Source: Vibrio pomeroyi
GTDB lineage: Bacteria > Pseudomonadota > Gammaproteobacteria > Enterobacterales > Vibrionaceae
Assembly (NCBI RefSeq): GCF_024347595.1
Contig: NZ_AP025506.1
Coordinates: forward strand, 3,100,001 to 3,164,000
Reading direction: 5' to 3'
Length of the DNA: 64,000 nt
The stretch's first letter is position 1; each line of letters opens with the position of its first letter. This document shows, in pieces, positions 8,790 through 18,845 of the stretch. The position numbers and the translations under genes were made by a program. Under the pieces are notes generated by a model. The model was not told the origin of the DNA and made no database searches. It saw only the letters and a program-made list of their open reading frames with translations.

Positions 8790-9296
8790 TTAGGCTTTTA
8801 AAGCTTCAATGATAGCGCTGTAGTTTGGCTCTTCAGTTACTTCAGCAACCAATTCGCTGTGCACTACAACGTTATTAGCATCTAACAAGATAACCGCACG
8901 AGCTGATAAACCAGACAAAGCGTGCTCTTCAAATTGAGTACCAAACGCTTTCAACAGCTCAGGGGTCTTAAATACTGACAGTTGTTCAATGCCTTTCACT
9001 TCTTCTTTCTCTTGGAAACGAGCAAGTGCAAATGGAAGGTCGGTTGAAATTGTGTAGATATCAACAGAATCTGATTTCAATTCAGCTAGTTCAGAGATAG
9101 TCTTAGTGCTGCTTGAGCATACCGGCGTATCAACACTTGGGAGCAAGTAAATCAGCTTAAACTCAGCCGTTTTTTCTGAGATCGTTAGCGGAGCTAATGA
9201 TACTGTTGTCATCGCAGGTGTTGTCAGTACTTCGCCCTTTTGTGGGAAGTCACCTGCTAGTGCAATCTTGTCGCCTAAAAATGTAACTGTGTTCAT
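8790..9296 (-). CDS. tpx: Tpx-type thiol peroxidase with a single cysteine
   Basis: Peroxiredoxin of the Tpx subfamily, which reduces hydroperoxides. The 168-residue product keeps the active-site segment PSVDTPVC, placing the peroxidatic cysteine at residue 60, and the STDLPFALARF region. In classical Tpx the residue after RF is the resolving cysteine; here it is Gln95, and no other cysteine exists in the protein. It must therefore act as a 1-Cys enzyme resolved by an outside thiol such as glutathione/glutaredoxin; 1-Cys Tpx-like enzymes have been described in vibrios (V. vulnificus Prx3, from memory). ATG at 9296 is preceded by GGAAG. It is 82 bases downstream of the 92-residue unknown and probably co-transcribed with it. 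Confidence 0.85.
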   Translation of the reverse strand: MNTVTFLGDKIALAGDFPQKGEVLTTPAMTTVSLAPLTISEKTAEFKLIYLLPSVDTPVCSSSTKTISELAELKSDSVDIYTISTDLPFALARFQEKEEVKGIEQLSVFKTPELLKAFGTQFEEHALSGLSARAVILLDANNVVVHSELVAEVTEEPNYSAIIEALKA

Positions 9297-9378
9297 GATT
9301 TCTTCCTTTCAATGTAATTATAATATTGCTGTTCTAGCTCACTGCGTTGTCTCTATCTAAAGACATTCAAAACAACGC

Positions 9379-9657
9379 TTAGACAGCCTCAATTACTTTT
9401 CTCATCTCAGTTAGGATAGGAACCGCATCATCAAAGCCAACAGAAAGTGAAAAATCGATCTCTTCATCGATATGTTGTTGTGCGACCTTTATTAAGGTCA
9501 CTTTGTCGCCTTGCTCAAGGCTTTTATCAGTGTCGGTAAAGATCTTGGTTAAAGACTTAACGACATCTAATTGAAAAGACTCAACAGAGGTCACTTCTTT
9601 GTACTCTTGCAACAGGGTCTTCACTGATTCAGAGTTCTTCTGTTTGATTTCTGGCAT
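9379..9657 (-). CDS. hypothetical 92-residue protein upstream of tpx
   Basis: Not recognised. The product is acidic, soluble, mostly helical by composition, without cysteine, signal peptide or membrane segment. It begins MPEIKQKNSESVKTLLQEYK. ATG at 9657 has AGG about 8 bases upstream. It shares direction and close spacing with the single-cysteine peroxiredoxin gene and is divergent from a ToxR-like membrane regulator across a 229-base gap, so an operon under that regulator is plausible but unproven. Confidence 0.6.
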   Translation of the reverse strand: MPEIKQKNSESVKTLLQEYKEVTSVESFQLDVVKSLTKIFTDTDKSLEQGDKVTLIKVAQQHIDEEIDFSLSVGFDDAVPILTEMRKVIEAV

Positions 9658-9886
9658 CCTATTTACCTATTAAACAACGATTAGTAATCGAGCTATCATC
9701 CAAGCTCAAGGCGGCGTAACGTTAACAATCACCTTTTGCTTTCGCTACAAACCATTGCCAAATAAAAATATAACCAGATAACGAAATGTAATTTTTATAT
9801 AACCAATGACGTTTTACAGTTACAGCCTAGCCTCCTACGCTTAGAGTACAGCCCGCCAAACCAAAACGACCACTCATACCGAGACC

Positions 9887-10792
9887 ATGAATCACAAAAG
9901 CAATATCACTGCTCAAATCATTATCAATAGTGAAATGAGGACAATCACACATACATCATCTGACACCACGATCAGTATGCGTCCTTTGCCATTCAAGGTT
10001 CTTTTGTATCTGTTAGAGCGCCAAGGTCAGTGCATATCTCGAGACGAGTTGTTTGAAGAGTGCTGGCAAGGGGTATTGGTCACCGATCAATCCCTGACCA
10101 ATACCATCAGTTATATTCGAAAGGTCATCAAAAATTTAGACACGGACGAGCTAGAGCTCAAAACAATTAGTAAAAAGGGATACTCACTTTCAGTTACCGA
10201 GAGCAAGCAGGTTCAACAGCAGCTAACGGATAGGTCACCAGTAATAGACCGAAATATAATAGAGGCGACATCTGAAAACGACATTTTAGATAACGAGATA
10301 ACAGTTGAAGATGTGAAAAAAAACAACCCTCACACTCAGCGACCAACCAACAATGAAGGTGCAAAGCTAAGGTCTCCTCGTCAATTTGCGATAAATTTAT
10401 GTGCACTATGGTGTGGCGTCATTTTGGTTGCTTATTACCTTATTCACTACAGCACTGAACAAGCGCCCTTCTTAAATAAAGAAAGCTACCAACCTTATCA
10501 ATTCGGCAGTGCGACGCTGTACCTCAATGACGATTCCAAGAAGGTAACTTCGACACAAATGAAAGCCTATATAGATAGTTTGGAGTTGTCGCAATGCAAC
10601 GTGAAAAGCATCTACATTCGAATCAGTAATTCAGCATACAGGGATAATATTATCTCGATGTACGCCTTTGTTTTTACCAGTAATAGAAAAAGCCAAAACA
10701 TATTTAAGCAGAAACTAGATAACGCAAATATCTACCACTCAATCATTACACCACTGTTGAACTCGTTTTACTGCAAAGGTAAGCCCCAATAA
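9887..10792 (+). CDS. ToxR/CadC-like membrane-anchored transcriptional regulator
   Basis: 301-residue one-component regulator. Residues about 15-103 form an OmpR/PhoB-type winged helix (RPLPFKVLLYLLERQGQCISRDELFEECW, then SYIRKVIKNL and the wing TISKKGYSLS). A polar linker (105-165) leads to one membrane segment at about 167-188 (FAINLCALWCGVILVAYYLI), and a periplasmic domain of about 110 residues follows, with just two cysteines, C237 and C296, which could form a ToxR-like disulfide. It is not ToxR itself by position or sequence. It is divergent from the 92-residue unknown and tpx, suggesting control of them in response to a periplasmic signal; that is inference. Start ATG at 9887 has a weak upstream box. 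Confidence 0.82.
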   Translation: MNHKSNITAQIIINSEMRTITHTSSDTTISMRPLPFKVLLYLLERQGQCISRDELFEECWQGVLVTDQSLTNTISYIRKVIKNLDTDELELKTISKKGYSLSVTESKQVQQQLTDRSPVIDRNIIEATSENDILDNEITVEDVKKNNPHTQRPTNNEGAKLRSPRQFAINLCALWCGVILVAYYLIHYSTEQAPFLNKESYQPYQFGSATLYLNDDSKKVTSTQMKAYIDSLELSQCNVKSIYIRISNSAYRDNIISMYAFVFTSNRKSQNIFKQKLDNANIYHSIITPLLNSFYCKGKPQ

Positions 10793-10823
10793 AAAAGCCC
10801 CGCATAAAAAATGCGAGGCTTTA
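10791..10823. terminator. bidirectional terminator between the ToxR-like gene and recA
   Basis: Stem agcc-c-cgcat/atgcg-a-ggct with one mismatch, A run on the left and T-rich right flank. It serves the plus-strand regulator gene and recA on the minus strand. Confidence 0.85.
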
Positions 10824-10875
10824 AATTTTTCAAAGTGGATGCTCCTTTCAAACGTCCACTCAATAAAACGTTAGC

Positions 10876-11916
10876 TTATAGCTCTTCGTTTTCTTCTTCC
10901 TGTTCTACATCTTTCTCTTCAAGAACAGCAGGAGTTAGTAGCAACTCGCGAAGTTTAGTGTCGATCTCAAGAGCAACTTCTGGGTTCTCACGTAGGTATT
11001 TACCAGCGTTAGCTTTACCTTGGCCGATCTTATCGCCCTTGTAGCTGTACCAAGCGCCCGCTTTTTCTACCAGCTTGTTCTTAACACCTAAATCGATAAG
11101 CTCACCTTCACGGTTGAAGCCTTTGCCGTATAGGATTTGAGTTTCAGCTTGTTTAAACGGTGCAGCAATCTTGTTCTTAACAACCTTGATACGCGTTTCG
11201 TTACCAACAACTTCATCACCATCTTTGATCGCACCAGTACGGCGGATATCAAGACGAACAGATGCGTAGAACTTAAGAGCGTTACCACCAGTTGTGGTTT
11301 CTGGGTTACCAAACATCACACCAATCTTCATACGGATTTGGTTGATGAAGATAGCCATACAGTTAGACTGCTTTAGGTTACCAGTTAGCTTACGCATCGC
11401 TTGAGAAAGCATACGAGCCTGAAGACCCATGTGGCTATCGCCCATTTCGCCTTCGATTTCTGCTTTTGGTGTTAGTGCTGCTACTGAGTCAATAACAAGT
11501 ACATCGATTGCACCTGAACGAGCCAGTGCATCACAGATTTCTAGTGCTTGCTCACCAGTGTCTGGTTGAGAAACAAGAAGCGCATCGATATCAACACCAA
11601 GCTTTTGAGCGTAGATAGGGTCTAGTGCGTGTTCCGCATCAACGAAAGCACACGTCTTGCCAACTTTTTGTGCTGCAGCAATAAGCTCAAGCGTTAACGT
11701 TGTTTTACCTGATGATTCTGGACCGTAAACTTCTACGATACGTCCCATCGGTAGGCCACCAGCACCTAGTGCGATATCTAGAGATAGAGAACCAGTAGAA
11801 ATAGTTTCTACGTCCATTGTGCGGTTATCACCAAGACGCATGATAGAACCTTTACCAAATTGCTTTTCAATCTGACCAAGGGCTGCGGCTAACGCTTTTT
11901 GTTTATTCTCGTCCAT
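10876..11916 (-). CDS. recA: recombinase RecA
   Basis: DNA strand-exchange protein and co-protease for LexA cleavage in the SOS response. The 346-residue product starts [20 protein letters not shown], has Walker A GPESSGKT at residues 65-72, the conserved L2-loop [10 protein letters not shown] region, and an acidic C-terminal tail. ATG at 11916 is used because GGAG lies 6 bases upstream; an in-frame GTG at 11928 overlaps that box. A LexA box lies within its promoter. pncC is upstream as in E. coli, but recX is not downstream, where alaS would normally follow it. Confidence 0.98.
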   Translation of the reverse strand: MDENKQKALAAALGQIEKQFGKGSIMRLGDNRTMDVETISTGSLSLDIALGAGGLPMGRIVEVYGPESSGKTTLTLELIAAAQKVGKTCAFVDAEHALDPIYAQKLGVDIDALLVSQPDTGEQALEICDALARSGAIDVLVIDSVAALTPKAEIEGEMGDSHMGLQARMLSQAMRKLTGNLKQSNCMAIFINQIRMKIGVMFGNPETTTGGNALKFYASVRLDIRRTGAIKDGDEVVGNETRIKVVKNKIAAPFKQAETQILYGKGFNREGELIDLGVKNKLVEKAGAWYSYKGDKIGQGKANAGKYLRENPEVALEIDTKLRELLLTPAVLEEKDVEQEEENEEL

Positions 11917-11998
11917 TTCTATCTCCACATAATCGGTTGTCTCAACAAGCGATCTAGAATCTATTTCTAACCCACATAGGGGTGACTAATTGGCTTTC

Positions 11999-12026
11999 AT
12001 TATACTGTTGATTCATACAGTGTCTA
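11999..12026 (-). promoter_or_regulatory. recA promoter with LexA (SOS) box
   Basis: On the minus strand TAGACA (12026-12021), a 16-base spacer and TATAAT (12004-11999) form a good sigma-70 promoter. The spacer and -10 contain TACTGT-N8-ACAGTG (12003-12022 on the plus strand), matching the CTG-N10-CAG LexA consensus, so LexA would block polymerase directly. Confidence 0.92.
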
Positions 12027-12055
12027 TACCTGTATGAAAATAATTTGTACAAATG

Positions 12056-12550
12056 TTACTTACCTTCCATTGATAGGTAATCATAAATAACTTGCAGGGC
12101 ATGGTGCGTGGCTTGTTGGCGTACTTGTGATCTATCACCTGTAAATACATTCGTTTCCACTTTATCCCAACCGTTTAATGCCTTCCAAGCAAAACAGACG
12201 GTACCAACAGGCTTCTCTTCTGTGCCGCCGCCAGGGCCAGCAATACCACTGATCGACACAGAAATAGTGCCATTTGAATGTTGTAGCGCACCCTTGGCCA
12301 TTTCTATCACCACAGGTTCACTTACCGCACCGAACTCAACCAAGGTTTCAAGCTGAACACCAATCATCTCTTGCTTAGCTTCATTACTGTATGTGACAAA
12401 AGCACGATCAAACCATCCAGAGCTACCTGCCACATCGGTGACCGCCGTTGCTACACCGCCGCCAGTACAAGATTCAGCGGTCACTAGCACTTGTTTATGT
12501 TTTGCCAGTAATGATCCGAGTTTTTCACTAAGAGCTTGAGTCATCTGCAT
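12056..12550 (-). CDS. pncC: nicotinamide-nucleotide amidohydrolase PncC (CinA C-terminal type)
   Basis: Deamidates nicotinamide mononucleotide to nicotinate mononucleotide in NAD recycling. The 164-residue product is a stand-alone CinA C-terminal domain with [36 protein letters not shown] and [20 protein letters not shown], closely matching E. coli PncC (YgaD). ATG at 12550 has GGGAAG 6 bases upstream; a longer reading to 12649 is unlike the family. It precedes recA, as in enterobacteria, and is divergent from mutS. Confidence 0.93.
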   Translation of the reverse strand: MQMTQALSEKLGSLLAKHKQVLVTAESCTGGGVATAVTDVAGSSGWFDRAFVTYSNEAKQEMIGVQLETLVEFGAVSEPVVIEMAKGALQHSNGTISVSISGIAGPGGGTEEKPVGTVCFAWKALNGWDKVETNVFTGDRSQVRQQATHHALQVIYDYLSMEGK

Positions 12551-12674
12551 TATCAACTTCCCTTTATTTACTGTCATATCATTTGGATTCGCATCTTTTC
12601 GCATCAGCCGCTTTTCGCACGAAACGCTTTCACGTATCCTAAGCCGCAATAGAAATAAACGAAAGAAGTTAACT

Positions 12675-15236
12675 GTGAAAGCCGATCAAAAACATACTCC
12701 CATGATGCAGCAGTACCTAAAACTAAAAGCAGAAAATCCAGAAATTCTGCTGTTCTACCGCATGGGCGATTTCTACGAGCTTTTCTACGATGACGCTAAA
12801 AAAGCTTCTCAACTCCTCGATATTTCACTGACTAAGCGTGGTTCATCAAATGGTGAGCCGATTCCGATGGCAGGTGTTCCATACCATGCGGTTGAAGGAT
12901 ACCTTGCAAAGTTAGTGCAACTTGGTGAGTCCGTAGCAATTTGTGAACAGATTGGTAATCCAGCACTTTCAAAAGGCCCTGTTGAGCGCGCGGTCGTGCG
13001 TATCGTGACACCGGGTACAGTAACCGACGAAGCATTGCTTTCTGAACGCATTGATAACCTGATTGCAGCCATTTATCACCACAACGGTAAGTTCGGCTAT
13101 GCGACGCTCGATATTACTTCCGGTAGATTCCAACTCTGCGAGCCTGAAACTGAAGAAGCAATGGCCGCTGAGCTACAGAGAACCTCTCCGCGAGAGCTGC
13201 TGTTCCCTGAAGATTTCGAACCTGTCGATTTAATGGCAAGCCGTAACGGTAATCGTCGTCGCCCAGTCTGGGAATTTGAATTAGATACCGCGAAGCAGCA
13301 GCTGAACCAACAATTTGGCACTCGCGACCTTGTTGGTTTTGGCGTCGAAGGTGCCAAACTTGGCCTTTGTGCAGCTGGCTGTCTTATTCAATATGTAAAA
13401 GATACGCAACGTACTGCCCTTCCACACATCCGTTCACTGACCATGGATAAGCAAGATCACTCAGTGATCCTCGATGCTGCGACTCGCCGCAATCTAGAGA
13501 TCACGCAAAACCTTGGCGGTGGAACAGATAACACCCTTGCTGAAGTACTTGATCACACTGCTACGGCAATGGGTAGTCGTATGCTGAAGCGTTGGTTACA
13601 TCAACCAATGCGCAATATCTCTGCACTTGATCAACGCCTAGATGCGATTGGTGAAATGAAAGATTTGGCTCTATTCACAGAGCTACAACCGACATTAAAA
13701 CAGATTGGTGATATCGAGCGTATTCTGGCTCGTCTTGCACTTCGTTCTGCTCGTCCACGAGATATGGCGCGCCTTCGCCAAGCAATGGAATATTTGCCAG
13801 AGCTTGCTGAAACGCTAACGCAACTTAAGCACCCATACCTAACTCAACTTGCTCAGTATGCATCTCCTTTAGATGAGGTTTCAGAACTGCTTGAACGTGC
13901 AATCAAAGAGAACCCGCCCGTGGTTATCCGCGACGGCGGTGTGATTGCAGAAGGCTACAACGCCGAGCTAGATGAATGGCGTGACCTTGCTGCGGGTGCA
14001 ACCGAGTTTCTGGATAAGCTTGAACAAGAAGAGCGTGAACGTCACGGTATCGACACGCTAAAAGTTGGTTACAACAACGTACACGGTTTCTTCATTCAAG
14101 TAAGCCGCGGACAAAGCCACCTTGTACCGCCACATTATGTTCGTCGTCAAACGCTGAAGAATGCTGAACGTTACATTATTCCTGAGCTGAAAGAGCACGA
14201 AGACAAAGTGCTTAACTCTAAATCGAAGGCACTGGCTATCGAGAAGCAGTTGTGGGAAGAGTTGTTTGATTTGCTACTGCCATATCTAGAACGACTACAA
14301 AACATCGCTTCTTCAGTATCGCAACTTGATGTACTACAGAACTTAGCTGAGCGCGCAGATACGCTGGATTACTGTCGCCCAACGATGACAAAAGCAGCCG
14401 GTGTACAGATCCAAGCGGGTCGTCACCCAGTGGTTGAGCAAGTGATGGACGAACCTTTCATCGCCAACCCTATCGACCTTAACGATAAGCGTAAAATGCT
14501 GATCATCACGGGTCCAAACATGGGTGGTAAGTCGACTTACATGCGCCAAACTGCACTTATCGCATTGATGGCTCATATCGGTTGTTATGTGCCAGCTGAA
14601 AGCGCGACTATTGGCTCTATCGACCGTATCTTTACTCGTATTGGCGCGTCGGATGATCTGGCTTCTGGTCGTTCAACCTTCATGGTTGAGATGACAGAGA
14701 CCGCTAATATTCTGCACAACGCAACACCAAATAGCCTTGTGCTAATGGACGAAATTGGCCGTGGTACCAGTACTTACGATGGTCTATCACTGGCGTGGGC
14801 AAGCGCAGAATGGCTAGCGAATCAGATCAATGCGATGACTCTGTTTGCAACGCACTACTTTGAGTTAACCGAGCTGCCTAACCAACTTCCAACACTGGCC
14901 AACGTCCACTTAGACGCAGTAGAACACGGCGACAGCATTGCCTTTATGCACGCGGTTCAAGAAGGTGCGGCAAGTAAGTCTTACGGCCTAGCGGTTGCAG
15001 GGTTGGCGGGTGTACCAAAAGCCGTGATCAAAAACGCTCGCGCGAAGCTAACACAGCTCGAGGCATTGAGTATTGAGTCTCCGACATCGAAACCAAGTGG
15101 CGTTGATATCGCAAACCAACTTAGCCTGATCCCTGAACCGAGTGAAGTGGAACAAGCACTAGCGAATGTTGATCCTGATGATCTAACACCTCGCCAAGCA
15201 TTAGAAGAACTCTACCGCTTGAAGAAGCTTCTCTAA
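12675..15236 (+). CDS. mutS: DNA mismatch repair protein MutS
   Basis: Recognises mismatches and starts methyl-directed repair with MutL. The 853-residue product has the mismatch-binding F-Y-E motif at residues 33-35 in [12 protein letters not shown], connector and clamp domains, and the ABC-type ATPase with Walker [10 protein letters not shown] at about 613-621, followed by signature and Walker B ([16 protein letters not shown]) and a helix-turn-helix dimerisation end. Start is GTG at 12675, aligned with the family N-terminus ([12 protein letters not shown]); the upstream box GAAAGAAG is weak. It converges on rpoS, sharing a bidirectional terminator. Confidence 0.98.
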   Translation: MKADQKHTPMMQQYLKLKAENPEILLFYRMGDFYELFYDDAKKASQLLDISLTKRGSSNGEPIPMAGVPYHAVEGYLAKLVQLGESVAICEQIGNPALSKGPVERAVVRIVTPGTVTDEALLSERIDNLIAAIYHHNGKFGYATLDITSGRFQLCEPETEEAMAAELQRTSPRELLFPEDFEPVDLMASRNGNRRRPVWEFELDTAKQQLNQQFGTRDLVGFGVEGAKLGLCAAGCLIQYVKDTQRTALPHIRSLTMDKQDHSVILDAATRRNLEITQNLGGGTDNTLAEVLDHTATAMGSRMLKRWLHQPMRNISALDQRLDAIGEMKDLALFTELQPTLKQIGDIERILARLALRSARPRDMARLRQAMEYLPELAETLTQLKHPYLTQLAQYASPLDEVSELLERAIKENPPVVIRDGGVIAEGYNAELDEWRDLAAGATEFLDKLEQEERERHGIDTLKVGYNNVHGFFIQVSRGQSHLVPPHYVRRQTLKNAERYIIPELKEHEDKVLNSKSKALAIEKQLWEELFDLLLPYLERLQNIASSVSQLDVLQNLAERADTLDYCRPTMTKAAGVQIQAGRHPVVEQVMDEPFIANPIDLNDKRKMLIITGPNMGGKSTYMRQTALIALMAHIGCYVPAESATIGSIDRIFTRIGASDDLASGRSTFMVEMTETANILHNATPNSLVLMDEIGRGTSTYDGLSLAWASAEWLANQINAMTLFATHYFELTELPNQLPTLANVHLDAVEHGDSIAFMHAVQEGAASKSYGLAVAGLAGVPKAVIKNARAKLTQLEALSIESPTSKPSGVDIANQLSLIPEPSEVEQALANVDPDDLTPRQALEELYRLKKLL

Positions 15237-15315
15237 CTTAAGAAGCACTCTAGTTTAAATAGCTAAGCGCTGTGGTTTCTAGCTGAAGTAAAAAGCTAAA
15301 CCAGAAGCTAAAACT

Positions 15316-15348
15316 AAAAAACGCTGACATGAGGTCAGCGTTTTTTTA
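15316..15348. terminator. bidirectional terminator between mutS and rpoS
   Basis: 8-bp stem acgctgac/gtcagcgt with a 5-base loop, six A on the left and seven T on the right. Confidence 0.93.
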
Positions 15349-15370
15349 TTTCGATATCATGGAATATCGT

Positions 15371-16351
15371 TTAGTCGTTTTCAACGTTGAACAGGTTTTC
15401 CATGTTCAGACCTTGCTTAATCAGAATCTCACGTAGACGGCGAAGACCTTCAACTTGGATTTGACGAACTCGCTCACGAGTCAGGCTGATTTCACGGCCA
15501 ACTTCTTCTAGCGTTGACGGTTCATAGCCTAGTAGTCCAAATCGACGTGCAAGCACTTCTTTCTGCTTCGGATTCAGTTCATCAAGCCAGAATATCAGTG
15601 AGTTCTTGATATCGCTATCTTGAGTTGAAACCTCAGGATCTGAATTGTTGATGTCTGGAATAATATCCAACAGTGCTTTCTCACCGTCACCACCAATTGG
15701 CGTATCAACAGAGCTCACTCTTTCGTTTAAACGAAGCATCTTACTCACATCACCAACCGGCTTATCTAGCTTAGAAGCAATTTCTTCTGCCGTTGGTTCG
15801 TGATCAAGCTTTTGTGATAGCTCTCTTGCAGTACGTAGGTAGATGTTCAGCTCTTTCACAACATGAATTGGCAAACGGATAGTGCGAGTCTGATTCATCA
15901 ACGCACGTTCAATGGTTTGACGAATCCACCATGTTGCGTAAGTTGAAAAACGGAAGCCACGCTCTGGGTCAAATTTCTCTACGGCGCGAATCAAGCCTAG
16001 GTTGCCTTCTTCGATTAGATCGAGAAGTGCCAAACCACGGTTGCTATAACGACGAGAAATTTTTACCACCAAACGCAGGTTACTTTCGATCATGCGTTTA
16101 CGAGCTGCTTCATCACCGCGTAGAGCTCGACGTGCGTAAAGCACTTCTTCTTCTGCGGTTAATAGTGGTGAGAAACCAATTTCGCCTAGATACAGTTGAG
16201 TGGCATCTAAGCTTTTAGACGTAACTTCAACTTCTTCTTTCGCTTCGGTTTTCTTAGTGACTGTTCGTTTTGCTTTTCCAAGAGCTTCCGGTTCCGTGGT
16301 TACTTGGTCAAGATCGAACTCTTCTTTGGTTACTGCATTGCTTATACTCAT
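15371..16351 (-). CDS. rpoS: RNA polymerase sigma factor RpoS (sigma-38)
   Basis: General stress and stationary-phase sigma factor. The 326-residue product shows regions 1.2 to 4.2: [16 protein letters not shown], the core-binding [18 protein letters not shown], the -10 recognition segment [17 protein letters not shown], and region 4 helix-turn-helix [23 protein letters not shown] at 16351 has GGGGGAGG about 4-5 bases upstream; the longer reading to 16378 runs through that box. It follows nlpD, inside which the main rpoS promoter lies in E. coli. The N-terminal tail is Glu/Val/Lys-rich and variable. Confidence 0.98.
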   Translation of the reverse strand: MSISNAVTKEEFDLDQVTTEPEALGKAKRTVTKKTEAKEEVEVTSKSLDATQLYLGEIGFSPLLTAEEEVLYARRALRGDEAARKRMIESNLRLVVKISRRYSNRGLALLDLIEEGNLGLIRAVEKFDPERGFRFSTYATWWIRQTIERALMNQTRTIRLPIHVVKELNIYLRTARELSQKLDHEPTAEEIASKLDKPVGDVSKMLRLNERVSSVDTPIGGDGEKALLDIIPDINNSDPEVSTQDSDIKNSLIFWLDELNPKQKEVLARRFGLLGYEPSTLEEVGREISLTRERVRQIQVEGLRRLREILIKQGLNMENLFNVEND

Positions 16352-16448
16352 AACGCCTCCCCCTGGCGAAATTAGCATGACATTACAACTTCATATGTCG
16401 CTAAATGACTGTGTCACTCCATACAATACGTAATTTTGCATACTGTAT

Positions 16449-17363
16449 TTAAGGTAAATATCGTTTTGGATTTACGGATTTACCTTGGTAACGAATCTCA
16501 AAGTGCAGCCTAACACTGCTGGCTCCAGAGCTTCCCATTGTTGCAATCTTCTGCCCTGGTTTCACACTTTGCCCTTCAGATACTAATAGTCGGTCGTTAT
16601 GCGCGTATGCACTTAAGTAATTATCATTGTGCTTCACAATCACTAGATTGCCGTAGCCTCGTAGTGCATTACCCGAATAAACAACCGTTCCCCCTGCAGT
16701 AGATACTATTGGCTGACCTCGCTGTCCTGCTATGTCTATGCCTTTATTTCCTTGTTCGCCTACAGAGAAATTCTTGATTACTCTCCCTTTAGTTGGCCAT
16801 AACCATTTGGATACTTTATCACTTGTTGGTTTGGTGGACGGTGTAACATTCTGTTTACCTTTAGAACCAACATACTCCTTTGATTTGGATTGTTCAACCT
16901 TCTTTGGTGGATCTTTTTTCGCCACTTTGGTGGTAGTTTGAGCTGGGGCAGGTTTAGAGTTTTTGCTCGGTTGCGATGTGGTTTTAGGTTTACTTGCCGC
17001 AGATGACGTTGTCGATGCCGCGACAGGCGCAGCAACTGCTGCAGCCGCTACCGTTGATTTACCATACGCTGGCGCGTTGTAGCTAGGACGCCACAACTTA
17101 AGCTTCTGCCCTGGGTGGATAGTATAAGGCGCAGACAATTTGTTGTAACTGACGAGGTCATTCACATCTTTATTGGTCACATAAGCGATGAAATAAAGCG
17201 TATCGCCTTTTTTCACTTCATAGTAACTACCGCGATAACTACCACGATCAATCGATGAGTATTTCTTGTTAAGGCTTGAAACCGGCGCAGGCGAATTCGC
17301 TGCACACCCAACAAGGGCACAGCTAAGCAGTAAAGTACTTCCTTTAAACAACTTCGAACGCAT
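16449..17363 (-). CDS. nlpD: murein hydrolase activator NlpD (lipoprotein)
   Basis: Outer-membrane lipoprotein that activates the amidase AmiC during cell separation. The 304-residue product has a lipobox LVGC with C20 as the lipidated residue, a LysM domain near residues 45-90 (YEVKKGDTLYFIAY ... HPGQKLKLW), a long Ala/Lys/Pro/Ser linker, and a C-terminal LytM (M23) domain ending LHFEIRYQGKSVNPKRYLP. The first metal-binding His of active M23 enzymes is replaced (GNKGIDIAG), so it is a degenerate activator as expected for NlpD. ATG at 17363 is preferred over an in-frame GTG at 17378. Next gene is rpoS. Confidence 0.96.
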   Translation of the reverse strand: MRSKLFKGSTLLLSCALVGCAANSPAPVSSLNKKYSSIDRGSYRGSYYEVKKGDTLYFIAYVTNKDVNDLVSYNKLSAPYTIHPGQKLKLWRPSYNAPAYGKSTVAAAAVAAPVAASTTSSAASKPKTTSQPSKNSKPAPAQTTTKVAKKDPPKKVEQSKSKEYVGSKGKQNVTPSTKPTSDKVSKWLWPTKGRVIKNFSVGEQGNKGIDIAGQRGQPIVSTAGGTVVYSGNALRGYGNLVIVKHNDNYLSAYAHNDRLLVSEGQSVKPGQKIATMGSSGASSVRLHFEIRYQGKSVNPKRYLP

Positions 17364-17398
17364 CGACTCTCTATCCACCTACACCATTAGTCTTGTTA

Positions 17399-18025
17399 TT
17401 AAGCTAGTTCACCAGGAACAAGAGGTACAAATCTCACCATTTCGATAACACTCGACAAAAATTCATCGCCGTGACGAACGATCTTCAACAGTTGTTGTTC
17501 ATCATCCCCAACAGGAATCAGTAAACGACCGCCATCTTTCAACTGTTGCAGAAGCGCTTGAGGAATCGACTCTGCAGCAGCGGTAACAATAATCGCATCA
17601 AAAGGCGCCTTTGAAGACCACCCTTGCCAACCATCACCATGCTTAGTTGAAATATTGTAGAAATCGAGTTGCTTCAACCTGCGTTTAGCATCCCATTGTA
17701 GCGACTTTATTCTTTCAACCGAATAGACATGATCAACAAGCTGAGCCAATACTGCGGTTTGGTAGCCAGAACCTGTTCCGATCTCCAAAACGCGGCTATC
17801 TTGTTGTAACTCAAGTAACTCTGTCATTTTAGCAACAATGTATGGTTGCGAGATGGTTTGCCCCTGTCCGATCGGTAGCGCATTATTATCATAAGCTTGA
17901 TGGTACATCGCTTGTGATAAAAAGCTCTCTCTCGGCAGTTGGTAAATAGCATCAAGAACCTTTTGATCTCGGATGCCATTTTCAATCAGAAAAGTAACTA
18001 AGCGCTCGGCTTGTGGATTGCTCAC
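17399..18025 (-). CDS. pcm: protein-L-isoaspartate O-methyltransferase
   Basis: Repairs isoaspartyl residues in aged proteins using S-adenosylmethionine. The 208-residue product has the SAM-binding [16 protein letters not shown] (residues about 79-94), the substrate region [15 protein letters not shown], and the GRLLIPVG segment. Start is GTG at 18025, directly abutting the surE stop codon (TAA GTG), so translation is probably coupled. Gene order surE-pcm-nlpD-rpoS is classic. Confidence 0.97.
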   Translation of the reverse strand: MSNPQAERLVTFLIENGIRDQKVLDAIYQLPRESFLSQAMYHQAYDNNALPIGQGQTISQPYIVAKMTELLELQQDSRVLEIGTGSGYQTAVLAQLVDHVYSVERIKSLQWDAKRRLKQLDFYNISTKHGDGWQGWSSKAPFDAIIVTAAAESIPQALLQQLKDGGRLLIPVGDDEQQLLKIVRHGDEFLSSVIEMVRFVPLVPGELA

Positions 18026-18769
18026 TTACTTCTCCCCTAACCATGTTGTCATCGCACCTAACGACTCGTGCGCCGTCAGATCAACTTGTAACGGTGTTAC
18101 CGATACAAAGCCATGTTCGATCGCGTAAAAATCGGTACCTTCGCCAGCATCTTGCTCTTTACCCGGAGGACCAAGCCAGTAGATATCATGACCACGAGGG
18201 TCCTTTTGCTTAATCATATCTTCAGCATGGTGACGAGCACCTAGGCGCGTTACTTGAGTACCAGAGAGCTGATCTAAAGCCAGATCAGGAACATTAACGT
18301 TTAACAGGCGATTGGTTGGGATTGGGTTTACTAAATGTTGTTCGACGATACGACGAGCAATCGCTGCCGCTGTCTTAAAATGTTTTTTACCCACCAGTGA
18401 AAACGCCACCGATTGAACGCCTAAAAAGTGCCCTTCCATTGCGGCTGCGACTGTGCCTGAATAAAGCACATCGTCGCCAAGGTTAGCACCGTGATTAATG
18501 CCCGTTAAAACCAGATCGGGCATATCGTTCTTTAGCAGTTCATTTAACGCAAAATGCACACAATCGGTCGGCGTGCCTTGTACCGAGTAGGTATTTTCTG
18601 CAATTTCTTGAACGCGCAAAGGTTGTTCTAAAGTTAATGAATTTGAAGCACCTGAGCGATTACGGTCAGGTGCAACAATGATAACTTCAGCAAGATCACG
18701 TAATTCATTTGCTAGCTCATGAATACCTTGAGCATGCACACCATCATCGTTGCTGAGTAAAATCTTCAT
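18026..18769 (-). CDS. surE: 5'/3'-nucleotidase SurE
   Basis: Metal-dependent nucleoside monophosphate phosphatase linked to stationary-phase survival. The 247-residue product starts [16 protein letters not shown], containing the NDD metal-binding motif at residues 7-9, then [14 protein letters not shown] and [11 protein letters not shown], and [21 protein letters not shown], all SurE hallmarks. ATG at 18769 follows a GGATACAAG box. It is followed directly by pcm. Confidence 0.97.
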   Translation of the reverse strand: MKILLSNDDGVHAQGIHELANELRDLAEVIIVAPDRNRSGASNSLTLEQPLRVQEIAENTYSVQGTPTDCVHFALNELLKNDMPDLVLTGINHGANLGDDVLYSGTVAAAMEGHFLGVQSVAFSLVGKKHFKTAAAIARRIVEQHLVNPIPTNRLLNVNVPDLALDQLSGTQVTRLGARHHAEDMIKQKDPRGHDIYWLGPPGKEQDAGEGTDFYAIEHGFVSVTPLQVDLTAHESLGAMTTWLGEK

Positions 18770-18845
18770 CTTGTATCCTTTCTTTTTGTTCCAATGCCAA
18801 GTGACTAAATTCCAATATCAAGTGACTTAGCTCCAAGCAGAATCG

